Of a DNA stretch of 58,879 nucleotides, positions 26,278 through 34,801 are shown piece by piece. The stretch is taken from assembly GCA_016210495.1 (NCBI GenBank), contig JACQUC010000016.1, forward strand, positions 1-58,879. The letters run 5' to 3'. The position numbers were made by a program, and so were the translations under genes. The notes beneath the pieces are model-generated. The model did no database searches. It worked only from the letters and a program-made list of their open reading frames with translations, and was not told where the DNA came from. The stretch comes from Chloroflexota bacterium. GTDB lineage: Bacteria; Chloroflexota; FW602-bin22; JACPRP01. The stretch's first letter is position 1, and each line of letters opens with the position of its first letter.

Positions 26278-27596
26278 CACTGTCGCGGCTTCCCCGCCCG
26301 GTCAAAACATTGGTCAATGAAGGTCGACAGGATCTCCTCAAACCGTTCTTGACTCATATAATCCCGGTCCAGATACCTGCCTTCCAGATTCAATGTAGGA
26401 ATGCCTAGCTCCTTATCAGCCCTCTCGGCAAGCACCGAGCCCATGCCTCTACCCGGAGTGCACCCAACCAATTGGAAGTGGATGATGCCGTGGGTTCCCA
26501 GGTCGCGGGCCACGTCCAGGGCATCGTTAACCCACCTCTTGCCCGGACCACCCCAGCAACTTGCACACGCCTCACTCGCCTCATGCTGGAGGGGTGAAAG
26601 CTTCACGCCGTATTCCGAGACTTCGCCGAAGAGCGAGCCTCTTAGGCCGTTGAGCACCTTCGTGTAACCGATCACAACCATCGGTAGAGCCACCCTTCGT
26701 TCCAATAGCAGGTTGCGCGGGTCAAGAACCTGAAGGTCGTGGCTCATTCCTGCCCACAGGAGACGTAGTCGCTCTTCCGGGTAGGGGCCTTTACCGCTGG
26801 CCACCCGCTCCCCCAACTGATCCCGGAAATGACGGATACATTCGGCCGCTTTACGCATATTTGGGAAGCGCGAAGGCAGGAACTGAGAAAACCACTGCCC
26901 GAGGGCATCCCTAGGGTCACAAGGACAGGGGACGTGTTTCAACAGTTGGTAGATATCTCGGCAGTAGCTGCGCGCAATGGCGTCCATCTCCAGCGCCTCG
27001 ATATGCTTGTCCTCGTCGTATTTGACACCCGGCACCGTCTTCTCAGCCCATTCGATGAATTCCCCATACTGTTCAGCCACGTAGTTGATGGAAGTCAGGG
27101 TTACCTTATCGTCCTCATGAAGGGGAACGTCCACGAAGAAGACCGGTATGTTAAACAGGTCGCCTTGGACACGAGCATAATACTTGTGGTCGTTATCGCA
27201 CCCGTGGCTGTCGGCCAGTATGGCATCAGGTTTGGGAGCCGAGTCGGCGCTACGCATCGCGAGTTGCGTCACTACTTTGTCGCAAAGCTTGTCGGCGGGC
27301 AAGCCCAGTTTCTCGACTGTTGCGATATCGTCACGAAAATCCGATGGAGAAAACTTGTAGGTCGTCGTATACATTGTAGGCAAGAACCCCATGGATCGGA
27401 AAAGCGCAGAACGACAGCCCTCCCCGTCAATTGAGGGCCTGCCCTGGCGCCAGGCATCGAGCTGGTCCTCCAATCTTTCCTTTGTGACTTCGAGAAGCGC
27501 CCTGTCAACAAGCGTCGACCCCGGTGATTCCTCGACCCGTTTGATGCGGCGTGCGACCTCCTGAATCAGCGCCTCGAGCCCGGCGTGTGATTTCAT
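26277..27596 (-). CDS. HgdB/BcrB-C family reductase-dehydratase, large paralogue 1
   Basis: 439 residues of the 2-hydroxyacyl-CoA dehydratase / benzoyl-CoA reductase subunit superfamily. Three cysteines fit the cluster-ligand positions of the family: Cys105 (DKLCDKVV), Cys133 (SHGCDNDHKYY) and Cys379 (LVGCTPGRGMG). Other hallmarks: IPVFFVDVP, YVAEQYGEFIEWAEK, GKGPYPEERLRLLWAGM, and the late GTHGIIHFQ. Extra cysteines occur at PCPC and CASCWGG. The substrate is not known; the CD.D.K.Y region is reminiscent of double-cubane-cluster proteins as well as dehydratases. ATG 27596 begins one base after the binding-protein stop. Paralogue of the 29292-30617 product. Confidence 0.85.
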   Translation of the reverse strand: MKSHAGLEALIQEVARRIKRVEESPGSTLVDRALLEVTKERLEDQLDAWRQGRPSIDGEGCRSALFRSMGFLPTMYTTTYKFSPSDFRDDIATVEKLGLPADKLCDKVVTQLAMRSADSAPKPDAILADSHGCDNDHKYYARVQGDLFNIPVFFVDVPLHEDDKVTLTSINYVAEQYGEFIEWAEKTVPGVKYDEDKHIEALEMDAIARSYCRDIYQLLKHVPCPCDPRDALGQWFSQFLPSRFPNMRKAAECIRHFRDQLGERVASGKGPYPEERLRLLWAGMSHDLQVLDPRNLLLERRVALPMVVIGYTKVLNGLRGSLFGEVSEYGVKLSPLQHEASEACASCWGGPGKRWVNDALDVARDLGTHGIIHFQLVGCTPGRGMGSVLAERADKELGIPTLNLEGRYLDRDYMSQERFEEILSTFIDQCFDRAGKPRQ

Positions 27597-27597
27597 C

Positions 27598-29199
27598 TTA
27601 ATCAGAAAACTTTATGTCAGCAATGCCAGTCGTCCCGGCTACGCCTGGGTCCCATTGCAAGTTCTTGGCCAGTCCCCAGATTCGCATTTGTTTGAAGAGC
27701 GGGATAAAGTGGGACTCCTCATAAGCATACGCCCAGGCCTTGGCCAGTTTCTCCTCGCGTTTGGCGAGGTCGCGCTCAGCCGTCAGCTCCCGATACAGCC
27801 TCGTCGGCTCGGGGTCGGAAGTGGCAGAAAAGCTGCCACCCTCTGTGAAGATCTGTTGGAAGCGCGATTGAACCTCCAAGAGGGCATCCGTAGGGCCCAG
27901 CGTCATATCAACCATGTATGGCCTGTTCTCACCGGTGGTGAATCTGTACTTGATAGCTTCTGCCTGAGGGGTAAGCATGAGCTTGACCTTGAGCCCGGTC
28001 TGTTCGATCATATTGGCAACGGCCTGAGCCACCTCCCTGTCCTTGGTCCAACGATCGACAGCGCCGTTTATGCTGACGGTCTTGCCTACAGCGCCCGCTT
28101 CCCTCACCAGCACCCTCGCCTTCTCCAGGTCGTAGGGGCGGCTCTTCAAGTTCGGGTCATAGCCGAAATCCCCTGGTGAGGCAAACTGCCCCTGAGAAGG
28201 CGTGGCAAAACCCTGGTACAGGGCAACCAGGGCCTCACGGTTTATAGCGTATTCCACGGCCAGTCGGAGCCTCTTATCAGCCAGGATGGACTCGCCCCCC
28301 AATTCCTTCAAGACATATTCGTCGGGTCTGAGCCAGACGGTCTCGGGGCTAGGCGCACGCACTACCTGCGGTGCAAGACTTGCCACATCCGAGCTTAGCT
28401 CACTCGTCCAGTCCGCCTCCCTCGCCTGCAATGCCGCCAGCCGGACCCCCGCTTCCGCTCGGAACGTGAACTCCACGTCGTCAATCTGGGGTCTCGGCCC
28501 CCACCAGTCCTGAAACCTGGTAAGTGTCACGCGCTCTGCTTTGCGCCATTCTACCACTTTATAGGGCCCGGTGCCTACAAGCCATCCCTCGGGCACCTCC
28601 CGTTTGTCTCTACTGACCGCGGCTGGCACAACCTGGAACTGGAGTATCGTGGTTAACAGGAGGGGCTGAGGGTTCTTAAACACGAGGTCGACGGTGTAAT
28701 CGTCGACAGCTACCGCCTCTTCTATTGGCACGAGCGTGTAGAGCCTCGCCGACGCTTTTTGATCGAGGGCCCATTTTGCCTGCTCCACGATGTCTCGGGC
28801 GGTGAAGTCATCTCCATTGTGGAACTTCACGCCCCTGCGCAGGTAGAAGCGCCACTTGGTGAGGTCTGGCGAGGGCTCCCATTTCGTGGCCAGCACGCCG
28901 ACGGGTTTGCCATCTTTGCCCACGCGCACCAGAGGCTCCCTAAGATTGGTCATAATTGGCTCGTTATCGCTCATAGCAGGGGAACCGAAGAGGGGGTGCA
29001 GCGAAACTCCCGGTGGCTCTTTTGGCAGTATCAGCCGCAGCTTTGCGGTCTTAGCCGGGACGGCCGGGGCAGCGCCCGCAGGCTTAACCGAAGCGGCCGG
29101 CGCGGCGCCAGGAGCAGGTGTCGGCGCCCCTTGTCCAGCGCATCCCGCCACCAACAAGACCACAAGACTCAACACAAAGGGGAGAGGTTTCGTGCCCAT
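27598..29199 (-). CDS. Oligopeptide-type binding lipoprotein
   Basis: 533 residues, SBP_bac_5 family. Lipobox VAGC, then an Ala/Pro-rich linker, PPGVSLHPLFGSPAMSDNEP, LATKWEPSPDLTKWRFYLR, GVKFHNGDDFTARDIVE, LVGTGPYKVVEWRKAE, DKRLRLAVEYAINREALV and a C-terminal lobe ending HFIPLFKQMRIWG. ATG 29199 follows AAGGAG at eight bases. It is embedded between the two large HgdB-like genes, so its ligand is probably the substrate, or a cofactor, of that enzyme. Likely feeds the permease/ATPase genes 3-9 kb downstream in the same operon. Confidence 0.9.
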   Translation of the reverse strand: MGTKPLPFVLSLVVLLVAGCAGQGAPTPAPGAAPAASVKPAGAAPAVPAKTAKLRLILPKEPPGVSLHPLFGSPAMSDNEPIMTNLREPLVRVGKDGKPVGVLATKWEPSPDLTKWRFYLRRGVKFHNGDDFTARDIVEQAKWALDQKASARLYTLVPIEEAVAVDDYTVDLVFKNPQPLLLTTILQFQVVPAAVSRDKREVPEGWLVGTGPYKVVEWRKAERVTLTRFQDWWGPRPQIDDVEFTFRAEAGVRLAALQAREADWTSELSSDVASLAPQVVRAPSPETVWLRPDEYVLKELGGESILADKRLRLAVEYAINREALVALYQGFATPSQGQFASPGDFGYDPNLKSRPYDLEKARVLVREAGAVGKTVSINGAVDRWTKDREVAQAVANMIEQTGLKVKLMLTPQAEAIKYRFTTGENRPYMVDMTLGPTDALLEVQSRFQQIFTEGGSFSATSDPEPTRLYRELTAERDLAKREEKLAKAWAYAYEESHFIPLFKQMRIWGLAKNLQWDPGVAGTTGIADIKFSD

Positions 29200-29291
29200 T
29201 GCTAGCTCCTTTCACTATTTAGGATCTCTGTTTGAGCGCCGACGCAGTGAAGTGGCTCAAGGAACGACGGCGGTTGTTGAAACGCCTGGTT

Positions 29292-30617
29292 TCACTGTCG
29301 CGGCTTCCCCGCCCGGTCAAAGCACTTGTCTATGAAAGTCGACAGGATCTCCTCAAACCGCTCTTGACTCAAAAAGTCGTCCTCTAGATACCTCCCTTCG
29401 ATCTCTATCGTGGGAATGCCCAGTTCCATCTCCGCCCGATCGGCAACCACCGTGCCCATGCCCCTCCCCGGGGTGCACCCTACCAGGTTGAAGTAGATGA
29501 TGCCGTGGGCGCCAATATCGCGGGCGATATCCAGGGTGCCGTTGACCCATCTCTTGCCCGGACCACCCCAGCAACTGTTGCTGATGTTGTCCGCCTCTTC
29601 CTGCAAAGGTGTCAGCCTTACCCCGTATTCGGACACCACGCACAGGCCGGGACCCCTCAGGCCAATCAAGTGGGGAATCTGTCCCAACAATACCTGTGGC
29701 AGGGCTACCCTTCTCTCCAGCAACAGTCTGGAAGGATTAAGAACCTGATGTGGGTAAGACTTGCCCGACCACATCAAACGTAATCGCTCCTCGGGGTAGG
29801 GGCCTTTGCCGCTGGCCGCACGCTCCCCCATTTCATCCCGCAGAACCCGGAAGTATTCGACAGCCTTTCTCATGTTTGGGTAACGCGAAGCCTCAAGGTG
29901 AATAAATCCCGTCAGGGCATCCAGGGGGCTAATAGGACAAGGCACGTGTCTTACGAGTTGATACATATCTCGCACGTAGCTCTCGCCGATGGCATCTAAC
30001 TCCTGCGCTTCGATAAGCGCGTCCTGATCGTACTTGATACCTGGAATCTTCTTCTCCGCCCATTCAATGAATTCCCCCAGTTGGTCTGCGACGTATTCGA
30101 GGGAAGCCAGGGTTGGATGGTCCTCCTCATTGAGGGGAACATCTACGAAAAACACTGGAATGCCAAACAGGTCGCCATAGCTCCGAGAGTAATACTTGTG
30201 GTCATTGTCGCACCCGTGACTGTCGGCAAGTATTACATCGGGTATGGGCAGGGCGTCGATTTCGCGCATCGCGAGCTGCGACACAACTTTGTCGCAACAC
30301 TTGTCGGCGGGAAATCCCATTCTGTCGCATATTTCCTTGTACTGACCATAGGTTGCTGGCGTCACATATTGCGAGCTTACAGTACCATAAGTTTGTGAGA
30401 AGCCCATCGAGCGGAAAAGCCGCGTAAGACAGCCGTACCCGTCAATAGATGGCTTGCCACGTTGCCAGTCCTCGAGCTGGACTTCCAATCTCTCCTTGTT
30501 AAGTTGCCAATACAGCGTTTCAACCCTAGCGGCCGCGGGGTCGGGGGATTCTTCCATTTCTTTGATTCGGTCTGCCGCCACACTTATCAACTCTTCAAGC
30601 CCTTTGTGTGATCTCAT
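29292..30617 (-). CDS. HgdB/BcrB-C family reductase-dehydratase, large paralogue 2
   Basis: 441 residues, close paralogue of the 26277-27596 product along its whole length. Cluster-ligand cysteines are kept: Cys107/108 (DKCCDKVV), Cys136 (SHGCDNDHKYY) and the Cys of LVGCTPGRGMG. PCPC is replaced by PCPI and CASCWGG by NSCWGG, so the additional cysteines of paralogue 1 are not conserved. The last codons are nearly identical in DNA to paralogue 1 (30 bases identical across the stop codon), suggesting recent duplication or gene conversion. ATG 30617 has AAGGAGG upstream. Probably forms a heterodimer with one of its neighbours. Confidence 0.85.
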   Translation of the reverse strand: MRSHKGLEELISVAADRIKEMEESPDPAAARVETLYWQLNKERLEVQLEDWQRGKPSIDGYGCLTRLFRSMGFSQTYGTVSSQYVTPATYGQYKEICDRMGFPADKCCDKVVSQLAMREIDALPIPDVILADSHGCDNDHKYYSRSYGDLFGIPVFFVDVPLNEEDHPTLASLEYVADQLGEFIEWAEKKIPGIKYDQDALIEAQELDAIGESYVRDMYQLVRHVPCPISPLDALTGFIHLEASRYPNMRKAVEYFRVLRDEMGERAASGKGPYPEERLRLMWSGKSYPHQVLNPSRLLLERRVALPQVLLGQIPHLIGLRGPGLCVVSEYGVRLTPLQEEADNISNSCWGGPGKRWVNGTLDIARDIGAHGIIYFNLVGCTPGRGMGTVVADRAEMELGIPTIEIEGRYLEDDFLSQERFEEILSTFIDKCFDRAGKPRQ

Positions 30618-30682
30618 CTCGTTACCTCCTTGCTTGGAATCGGGATATGCTGCTCGTGCCGGTCCCTCCGGCTACCCCCTCA

Positions 30683-31819
30683 CTATTGCAGGGTCTCGAC
30701 GAAAGCCTCGACCCGCGTCTTCAACTGCGCTGGGTGGAAAAGGCAATACTCACGCTCCAGAGACACAAAGGGGATTCCGGCTTCCTTCATTCGCCGCGTC
30801 CAGTAGGGGTTACGGAACTGCCGGGAATAGCACCAGGGCAAATACAGCAGGAGAACTCCGTTTACCCTGAAATCCGCCGTCCACTGGAGGGCTTGATCTA
30901 ACTCTTCCGTATAGAAGTCCATCCTGGGGCATGGCACCCGATGCAGGTAACGATGCGCGATCGCTCTGACGATGTCGGAGGAATCGGTGTCCACGGCACC
31001 CCAGAAGTAGCGGCTTCCCGTGTCCAGATCGTCTATCGCCACGACACTACCGGCTCCCTCGATGAGTTCCAGAAAGGCGAGGTCGTCGAGGAAGTCGCTC
31101 ACCACCAGCAGGCGCGGCCGGGCCGAGCTTCCATTGCTCTGCCTCGTCTCCAAGTAAGGAAGTAGCTGCTCCATTTTGGCGATGAACTCTCCCCTGTCTA
31201 TGGTCATCGCGGCCAGACATATGCTTAAGCACTCGGCGCCAGAAACAGGGAGTTGTGCCCTTTGTCTGAGGGAGTATAATCGCCTGAGCAAGCCGCGCAC
31301 CGTGTTAACCTGCTGGGTCGCCTGCCGTAGAGATTCCGCAGTAATCTTGGTCCCGCTGAAGTTCTCTACCGCGCTGATGAATTGCTTGATTTCATCCACG
31401 AAATAGGCGAGGTTGCGGTCCCTTTTTGCCTGCGGGACGTGAAGAATGTGCCCCGAGCCTGGCCTGCCCCAATATTCAAATAGGTCGTAGGCACGGGTCC
31501 CGTCCTGCTCCCAATCGGTAGCCGCGAGCCCGTCCAAGAAGTCGAGCTCGCCCTCCAAGACCGCCTGGGTCACGTGGTTGTAATAAGGGCTGGAGCTGGC
31601 GGGTCGATGCTGCAACGCAAGCTCGGGGAATGGCGTACGTGAGCCTCGGATTCTCCAGGGCAGGATACCCGCCGCCACAAGCACCTCCTCAGGGACGTAG
31701 GAATCCAGCACGCCCCATACCTTGCCCCCACCCTGCTTCCATTGCAGGGCATATTTGGTGTAATTTGGCGCTTGCGCCGATTGAACCAAGGACTCTAACA
31801 TACGCTCAGGATCTGCCAT
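30683..31819 (-). CDS. HgdB/BcrC-like small subunit lacking cluster cysteines
   Basis: 378 residues of the same superfamily but divergent. Family landmarks: SYVPEEVLVAAGILPWRI, AVLEGELDFLDG, LRRLYSLR, and LLYLPWCYSRQFRNPY. At the place where relatives have CPF.R it reads SPYYNHV (78-83), and at the (S/T)CD position it reads TDWEQDGTR (101-109), so two of the three [4Fe-4S] ligands are missing; only Cys330 in the third position remains. It may be a structural or substrate-binding partner of the large subunits. ATG 31819 follows GGGAGG at seven bases. First gene of the ten-gene operon. Alignment of the missing cysteines is by eye. Confidence 0.75.
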   Translation of the reverse strand: MADPERMLESLVQSAQAPNYTKYALQWKQGGGKVWGVLDSYVPEEVLVAAGILPWRIRGSRTPFPELALQHRPASSSPYYNHVTQAVLEGELDFLDGLAATDWEQDGTRAYDLFEYWGRPGSGHILHVPQAKRDRNLAYFVDEIKQFISAVENFSGTKITAESLRQATQQVNTVRGLLRRLYSLRQRAQLPVSGAECLSICLAAMTIDRGEFIAKMEQLLPYLETRQSNGSSARPRLLVVSDFLDDLAFLELIEGAGSVVAIDDLDTGSRYFWGAVDTDSSDIVRAIAHRYLHRVPCPRMDFYTEELDQALQWTADFRVNGVLLLYLPWCYSRQFRNPYWTRRMKEAGIPFVSLEREYCLFHPAQLKTRVEAFVETLQ

Positions 31820-32159
31820 AGCAATACCTCCCTATGTCTTGGATTTGCGCCCTGCTGATGTCGCCGGTCCACATCCGGCACTATGTGCGACCATGTTCCA
31901 CTTGCCAAGAGCATGTGTCAATGCGCCAATCAGTCGAAGATTGCTGTCTTCGGTGCTGCTTATTGCTCGATAAAGGCTTGCCCAGAAATTGCCTCAAGCC
32001 GGGGGGGCTCGATCCCTCCGTGCTCAAACGTGCAGAGGGAATAGGATCCAGCTTAAGAATGTCCCCCATGGTATCCAGCCCAAAGGCCATCTCCCGGCCC
32101 AGCACCCCGCATCTAGCAAGTATGCGATATTGGAAGCGCAAGATCAGGACATTGCCATC
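31820..32159. other. Divergent control region, enzyme operon / regulator
   Basis: No gene is supported. The minus-strand operon promoter must lie here. A TTGACA occurs on the minus strand at 31921-31916, but the sequence 17 bases on (GAACAT) is a poor -10, as expected for an activator-dependent promoter. AraC-type binding sites (direct repeats) would be sought between 31920 and 32050. A GC patch GCCGGGGGGGCTCGATCCC is present near 31997-32015. Confidence 0.4.
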
Positions 32160-32187
32160 TTGACACCGTGGAGATGTGGCGTATAAT
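32160..32187 (+). promoter_or_regulatory. Perfect-consensus sigma-70 promoter of the AraC gene
   Basis: TTGACA at 32160-32165, 16 bases, TATAAT at 32182-32187. Both hexamers are exact consensus. It directs the AraC-type regulator, with a leader of 80-130 bases depending on the start codon. Confidence 0.85.
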
Positions 32188-32326
32188 GTGGTCAGGCTGG
32201 CTCCTGTTTATTCACCCCTTATGTCCGGCCGCGGTGCAACGTCGATCAACCTCACAGAAAGGTAAGTGAGCTATAGTGTCGGCGGTTGACTCGAGAAGCT
32301 GGTTGCAGGTCGGCTCGGAGAGCTTG

Positions 32327-33568
32327 ATGCGTATCAATGCCGCATCGTGCGAACCGAATCGAAAGCTGTTTCGGCGTCTGTTGATCACGGAATTGTCGCA
32401 CGGCGACAGGGCATCCGCTGACGCCATCGAGGCCATCGTTGGGCACCTTAGGGTCAAGCCGGTGCCCGGGGCGATGGTGATCGTCCAGATAGACGCGCTG
32501 GCAAGCTGCCCGAAGGACTCTCGTGCAAACCTGAGCGATCACCTCCTCTGCCAACTATCCAGCAGCATCAGCGTCGAACTCTCAAGGTTTCGCGCAGGTG
32601 CCGTGGGAACAGTGGACGGGGACAGGGTCGCCGCCCTGCTCAGCCCTGGACCGGCGGCCAATCTGACAGGGGATGAAGTGATGCAAGCGGCGGAGGGCCT
32701 GCGCCACGTCGCGAAGGTCAGTCGGTGCGGAACGCTGACGATCGGGGTAGGCAATGTCTACCAGGAGCCAAAGGACCTTGCGAAGTCCTATCAAGAGGCC
32801 AAAGACGCGCTCGAGTATCAGATGTTTCTCGGCAATGATCGTGTCTTTGCGATGGGTAGGGACGTGTTAGGCGGGGACGAACTCAATGTAGCAAGGTCCT
32901 GGCTCTATCCTATGCAAGAAGAGCGCAAATTGAGAGAGCGTATCATGGCCGGCGACAAGGAAGGAACATTCCGGGCCCTGGATATCCTGTTGGATGCGCT
33001 GCGGACGCAGCCGGGACTAACGCCAATTACCTTCAAGTCTCAAGTTTTGCAGGCGGTCATTGCGCTGAGTCGAACCGCGCTTCACATGGGTGTGGCCGCC
33101 GGCACGTTCACGGCCACGACCCTGCAATATGCTCAAACAGTTCGGGAGACGGACAGCTTCCCAGCTCTCCGAGCCTTCTTGCGAAGCATGGTCGACGGGC
33201 TAGTAGACGCTGTATTCGGACGTGCCAGAACTCCCAAGAGCGAAGCCATCGTCTTGGCCAAGAAGTACATCTCCGAGCACTACACGAAGCCACTGTCGCT
33301 GCGAGAGGTTTCCGATTACGTGCACCTCAGTCCATACTACTTCAGTAGGCTCTTCGCAAAGGAGCACTCCTGCGGTTTTCAGGATTACCTCCACCGGATA
33401 AGAATTGAAGCAGCTAAGGATGTGCTACGCCACTCCACTGTTAAGACCCGGCAGGCCGCAACCATGGTTGGATTCAAAAGCACAAGTCACTTTGTGAGCC
33501 TATTCCGGCGCGTGGAGGGGACGACGCCCGCGAGATTCGCGCGCGCCGTCGGACAGGTTCACAAGTAG
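32327..33568 (+). CDS. AraC-family regulator with YesN/CdaR-like sensor part
   Basis: 413 residues from ATG 32327 (GGAG six bases upstream); a GTG at 32276 would add 17. The C-terminal 100 residues are a double helix-turn-helix AraC domain: SLREVSDYVHLSPYYFSRLFAKE and TRQAATMVGFKSTSHFVSLFRRVEGTTPARF. The middle contains VGTVDGDRVAALLSP and GVGNVYQEPKDLAKSYQEAKDALEYQ, the pattern of degenerate-GGDEF segments in YesN/CdaR/PucR-type regulators. No response-regulator receiver domain is present, so it probably binds a ligand directly. It is divergent from the ten-gene operon and is its likely controller; activation or repression cannot be told from sequence. Confidence 0.85.
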   Translation: MRINAASCEPNRKLFRRLLITELSHGDRASADAIEAIVGHLRVKPVPGAMVIVQIDALASCPKDSRANLSDHLLCQLSSSISVELSRFRAGAVGTVDGDRVAALLSPGPAANLTGDEVMQAAEGLRHVAKVSRCGTLTIGVGNVYQEPKDLAKSYQEAKDALEYQMFLGNDRVFAMGRDVLGGDELNVARSWLYPMQEERKLRERIMAGDKEGTFRALDILLDALRTQPGLTPITFKSQVLQAVIALSRTALHMGVAAGTFTATTLQYAQTVRETDSFPALRAFLRSMVDGLVDAVFGRARTPKSEAIVLAKKYISEHYTKPLSLREVSDYVHLSPYYFSRLFAKEHSCGFQDYLHRIRIEAAKDVLRHSTVKTRQAATMVGFKSTSHFVSLFRRVEGTTPARFARAVGQVHK

Positions 33569-33631
33569 ATGGGCGCCGGGTTCGTCGAGGGCATTCCCGA
33601 GCGGCTGCCCGCGCGTAGATGGTATCAGCTT

Positions 33632-34186
33632 CTAAAGAAGACCCGGCATAGGCTCGATCACGATGCGGCGTCCATCCAAATCGATGGCTTTGATGACGTC
33701 CTCGATGGCCGGGATGAGAACTTCCCGATCCTCGGCTTGCACGACGTAGACGTCGGCGCTCCCCGTGGGCAGGATATCGGCGACCACACCTACGAATTGC
33801 CCCTGAGCGGTCCAGACCTCGAGTCCGATGATCTGGTACCAGTAGTACTGGCCGGGAGGCAAAGGCACGGCCTCTTCTAGCGGCACGCTCAGCATCTTGC
33901 CCCGCAGGCGAGCGGCCTCGTTGGCGGTGTTACAGTCTTTCAGCTTCACGATGACGATGCCTCGGTGAAGGCGAGCCCGCTCGACGACGTATGGCTCTAG
34001 CTCATCTCCGACCAGGACCGTTTTCAAGTGGGAGAATCTTTGCGGGAAATCCGTTAGGACGTGGACTTTTAGCTCCCCAGAAAGACCGCGTGCCCCGAGA
34101 ATGCGACCGATAGCAAGGTGAGTGGTATCGTGGGATGAGTCTCGACGGTCGGGGAGACCGTCGGACGGTTCATCGACTTGACCCAC
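33632..34186 (-). CDS. rimM: Ribosome maturation factor RimM
   Basis: 184 residues; assembles the 30S head. Seen: AIGRILGARGLSGELKVHVLTDFP (RimM N-domain), GKMLSVPLEEAVPLPPGQYYWYQIIGLEV (PRC barrel start), VADILPTGSADVYVV and IPAIEDVIKAIDLDGRRIVI. GTG 34186 begins seven bases after the KH-protein stop. The N-terminus carries about 20 extra residues before the conserved core. It ends convergently with the AraC gene. trmD, its usual neighbour, is elsewhere. Confidence 0.93.
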   Translation of the reverse strand: MGQVDEPSDGLPDRRDSSHDTTHLAIGRILGARGLSGELKVHVLTDFPQRFSHLKTVLVGDELEPYVVERARLHRGIVIVKLKDCNTANEAARLRGKMLSVPLEEAVPLPPGQYYWYQIIGLEVWTAQGQFVGVVADILPTGSADVYVVQAEDREVLIPAIEDVIKAIDLDGRRIVIEPMPGLL

Positions 34187-34192
34187 AGGAAC

Positions 34193-34420
34193 CTAGACTA
34201 TCTCGAGTATGGCTCGCTTGCCTTCTCGCGCAGCAGCTACCTTCAGCAGCGTGCGCATAGCCTTGGCAACGCGGCCCTGTCGACCGATGATCTTCCCCAT
34301 ATCGGTAGGAGCGACGGTCAACTCAAGGATGATAGATTGCTCGCCCTCTATCTGCCTGATCTTAACGTTCTCGGGCGCATCGACCAGAGATTTGGCGATA
34401 TACTCGATTAGTTCCCTCAT
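34193..34420 (-). CDS. khpA: KH-domain RNA-binding protein KhpA (YlqC)
   Basis: 75 residues, a single KH domain with GxxG loop in GKIIGRQGRVAKAMRTLL. Standard position between rpsP and rimM; its ATG abuts the rpsP stop (TAAATG). The family binds RNA with KhpB and affects cell division or translation. Confidence 0.95.
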   Translation of the reverse strand: MRELIEYIAKSLVDAPENVKIRQIEGEQSIILELTVAPTDMGKIIGRQGRVAKAMRTLLKVAAAREGKRAILEIV

Positions 34421-34717
34421 TTATTCCTCGGACTCCTTGGGGGGCTCCTGAATGGCCTGTAGCTGAGGCAGCTTCTGCAGCGTGTTGCTCTTCTTCAGCA
34501 GCTTGAAGACAGGCTCGGTGGGCTGAGCACCACGAGCAAGCCAGAAGGCGAGTCTTTCGGCGTCCAACCTTATTGTCGGCGGCTCGGTGAGCGGATTATA
34601 ATGTCCGACCGTTTCGAGAAAGGCGCCATCGCGTGGCGCTTTGGAGTCAGCTATGACGACTCGGTAGCTGGGCTGCTTCTTGGCCCCCATCCGCCTGAGG
34701 CGGATTCTGACTGGCAT
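34421..34717 (-). CDS. rpsP: 30S ribosomal protein S16
   Basis: 98 residues. [33 protein letters not shown] and the end region [18 protein letters not shown] are typical of S16; an acidic tail (EPPKESEE) follows. AGGAGG lies nine bases before ATG 34717. First gene of rpsP-khpA-rimM. Confidence 0.97.
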   Translation of the reverse strand: MPVRIRLRRMGAKKQPSYRVVIADSKAPRDGAFLETVGHYNPLTEPPTIRLDAERLAFWLARGAQPTEPVFKLLKKSNTLQKLPQLQAIQEPPKESEE

Positions 34718-34771
34718 ATTGCATACCTCCTAAGTACGAAAACCCTGCCTGATTAATCGTTGAACAATGTG

Positions 34772-34801
34772 AATATAACACTTATGGCGAAGGCGCGTCA
34801 A
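34772..34801 (-). promoter_or_regulatory. Promoter of rpsP-khpA-rimM
   Basis: Minus strand: TTGACG (34801-34796), 18 bases, TATATT (34777-34772) with TG one base upstream of the -10 (extended -10). Leader of about 48 bases to the rpsP start. Confidence 0.7.

Noticed and set aside
24529..31819. Naming the enzyme genes benzoyl-CoA reductase or 2-hydroxyglutaryl-CoA dehydratase
   Set aside because: Superfamily membership is clear, but the subunit set (two full paralogues, one cysteine-poor protein, fused activase) and the lack of CoA-activation genes fit neither well enough to name a reaction.
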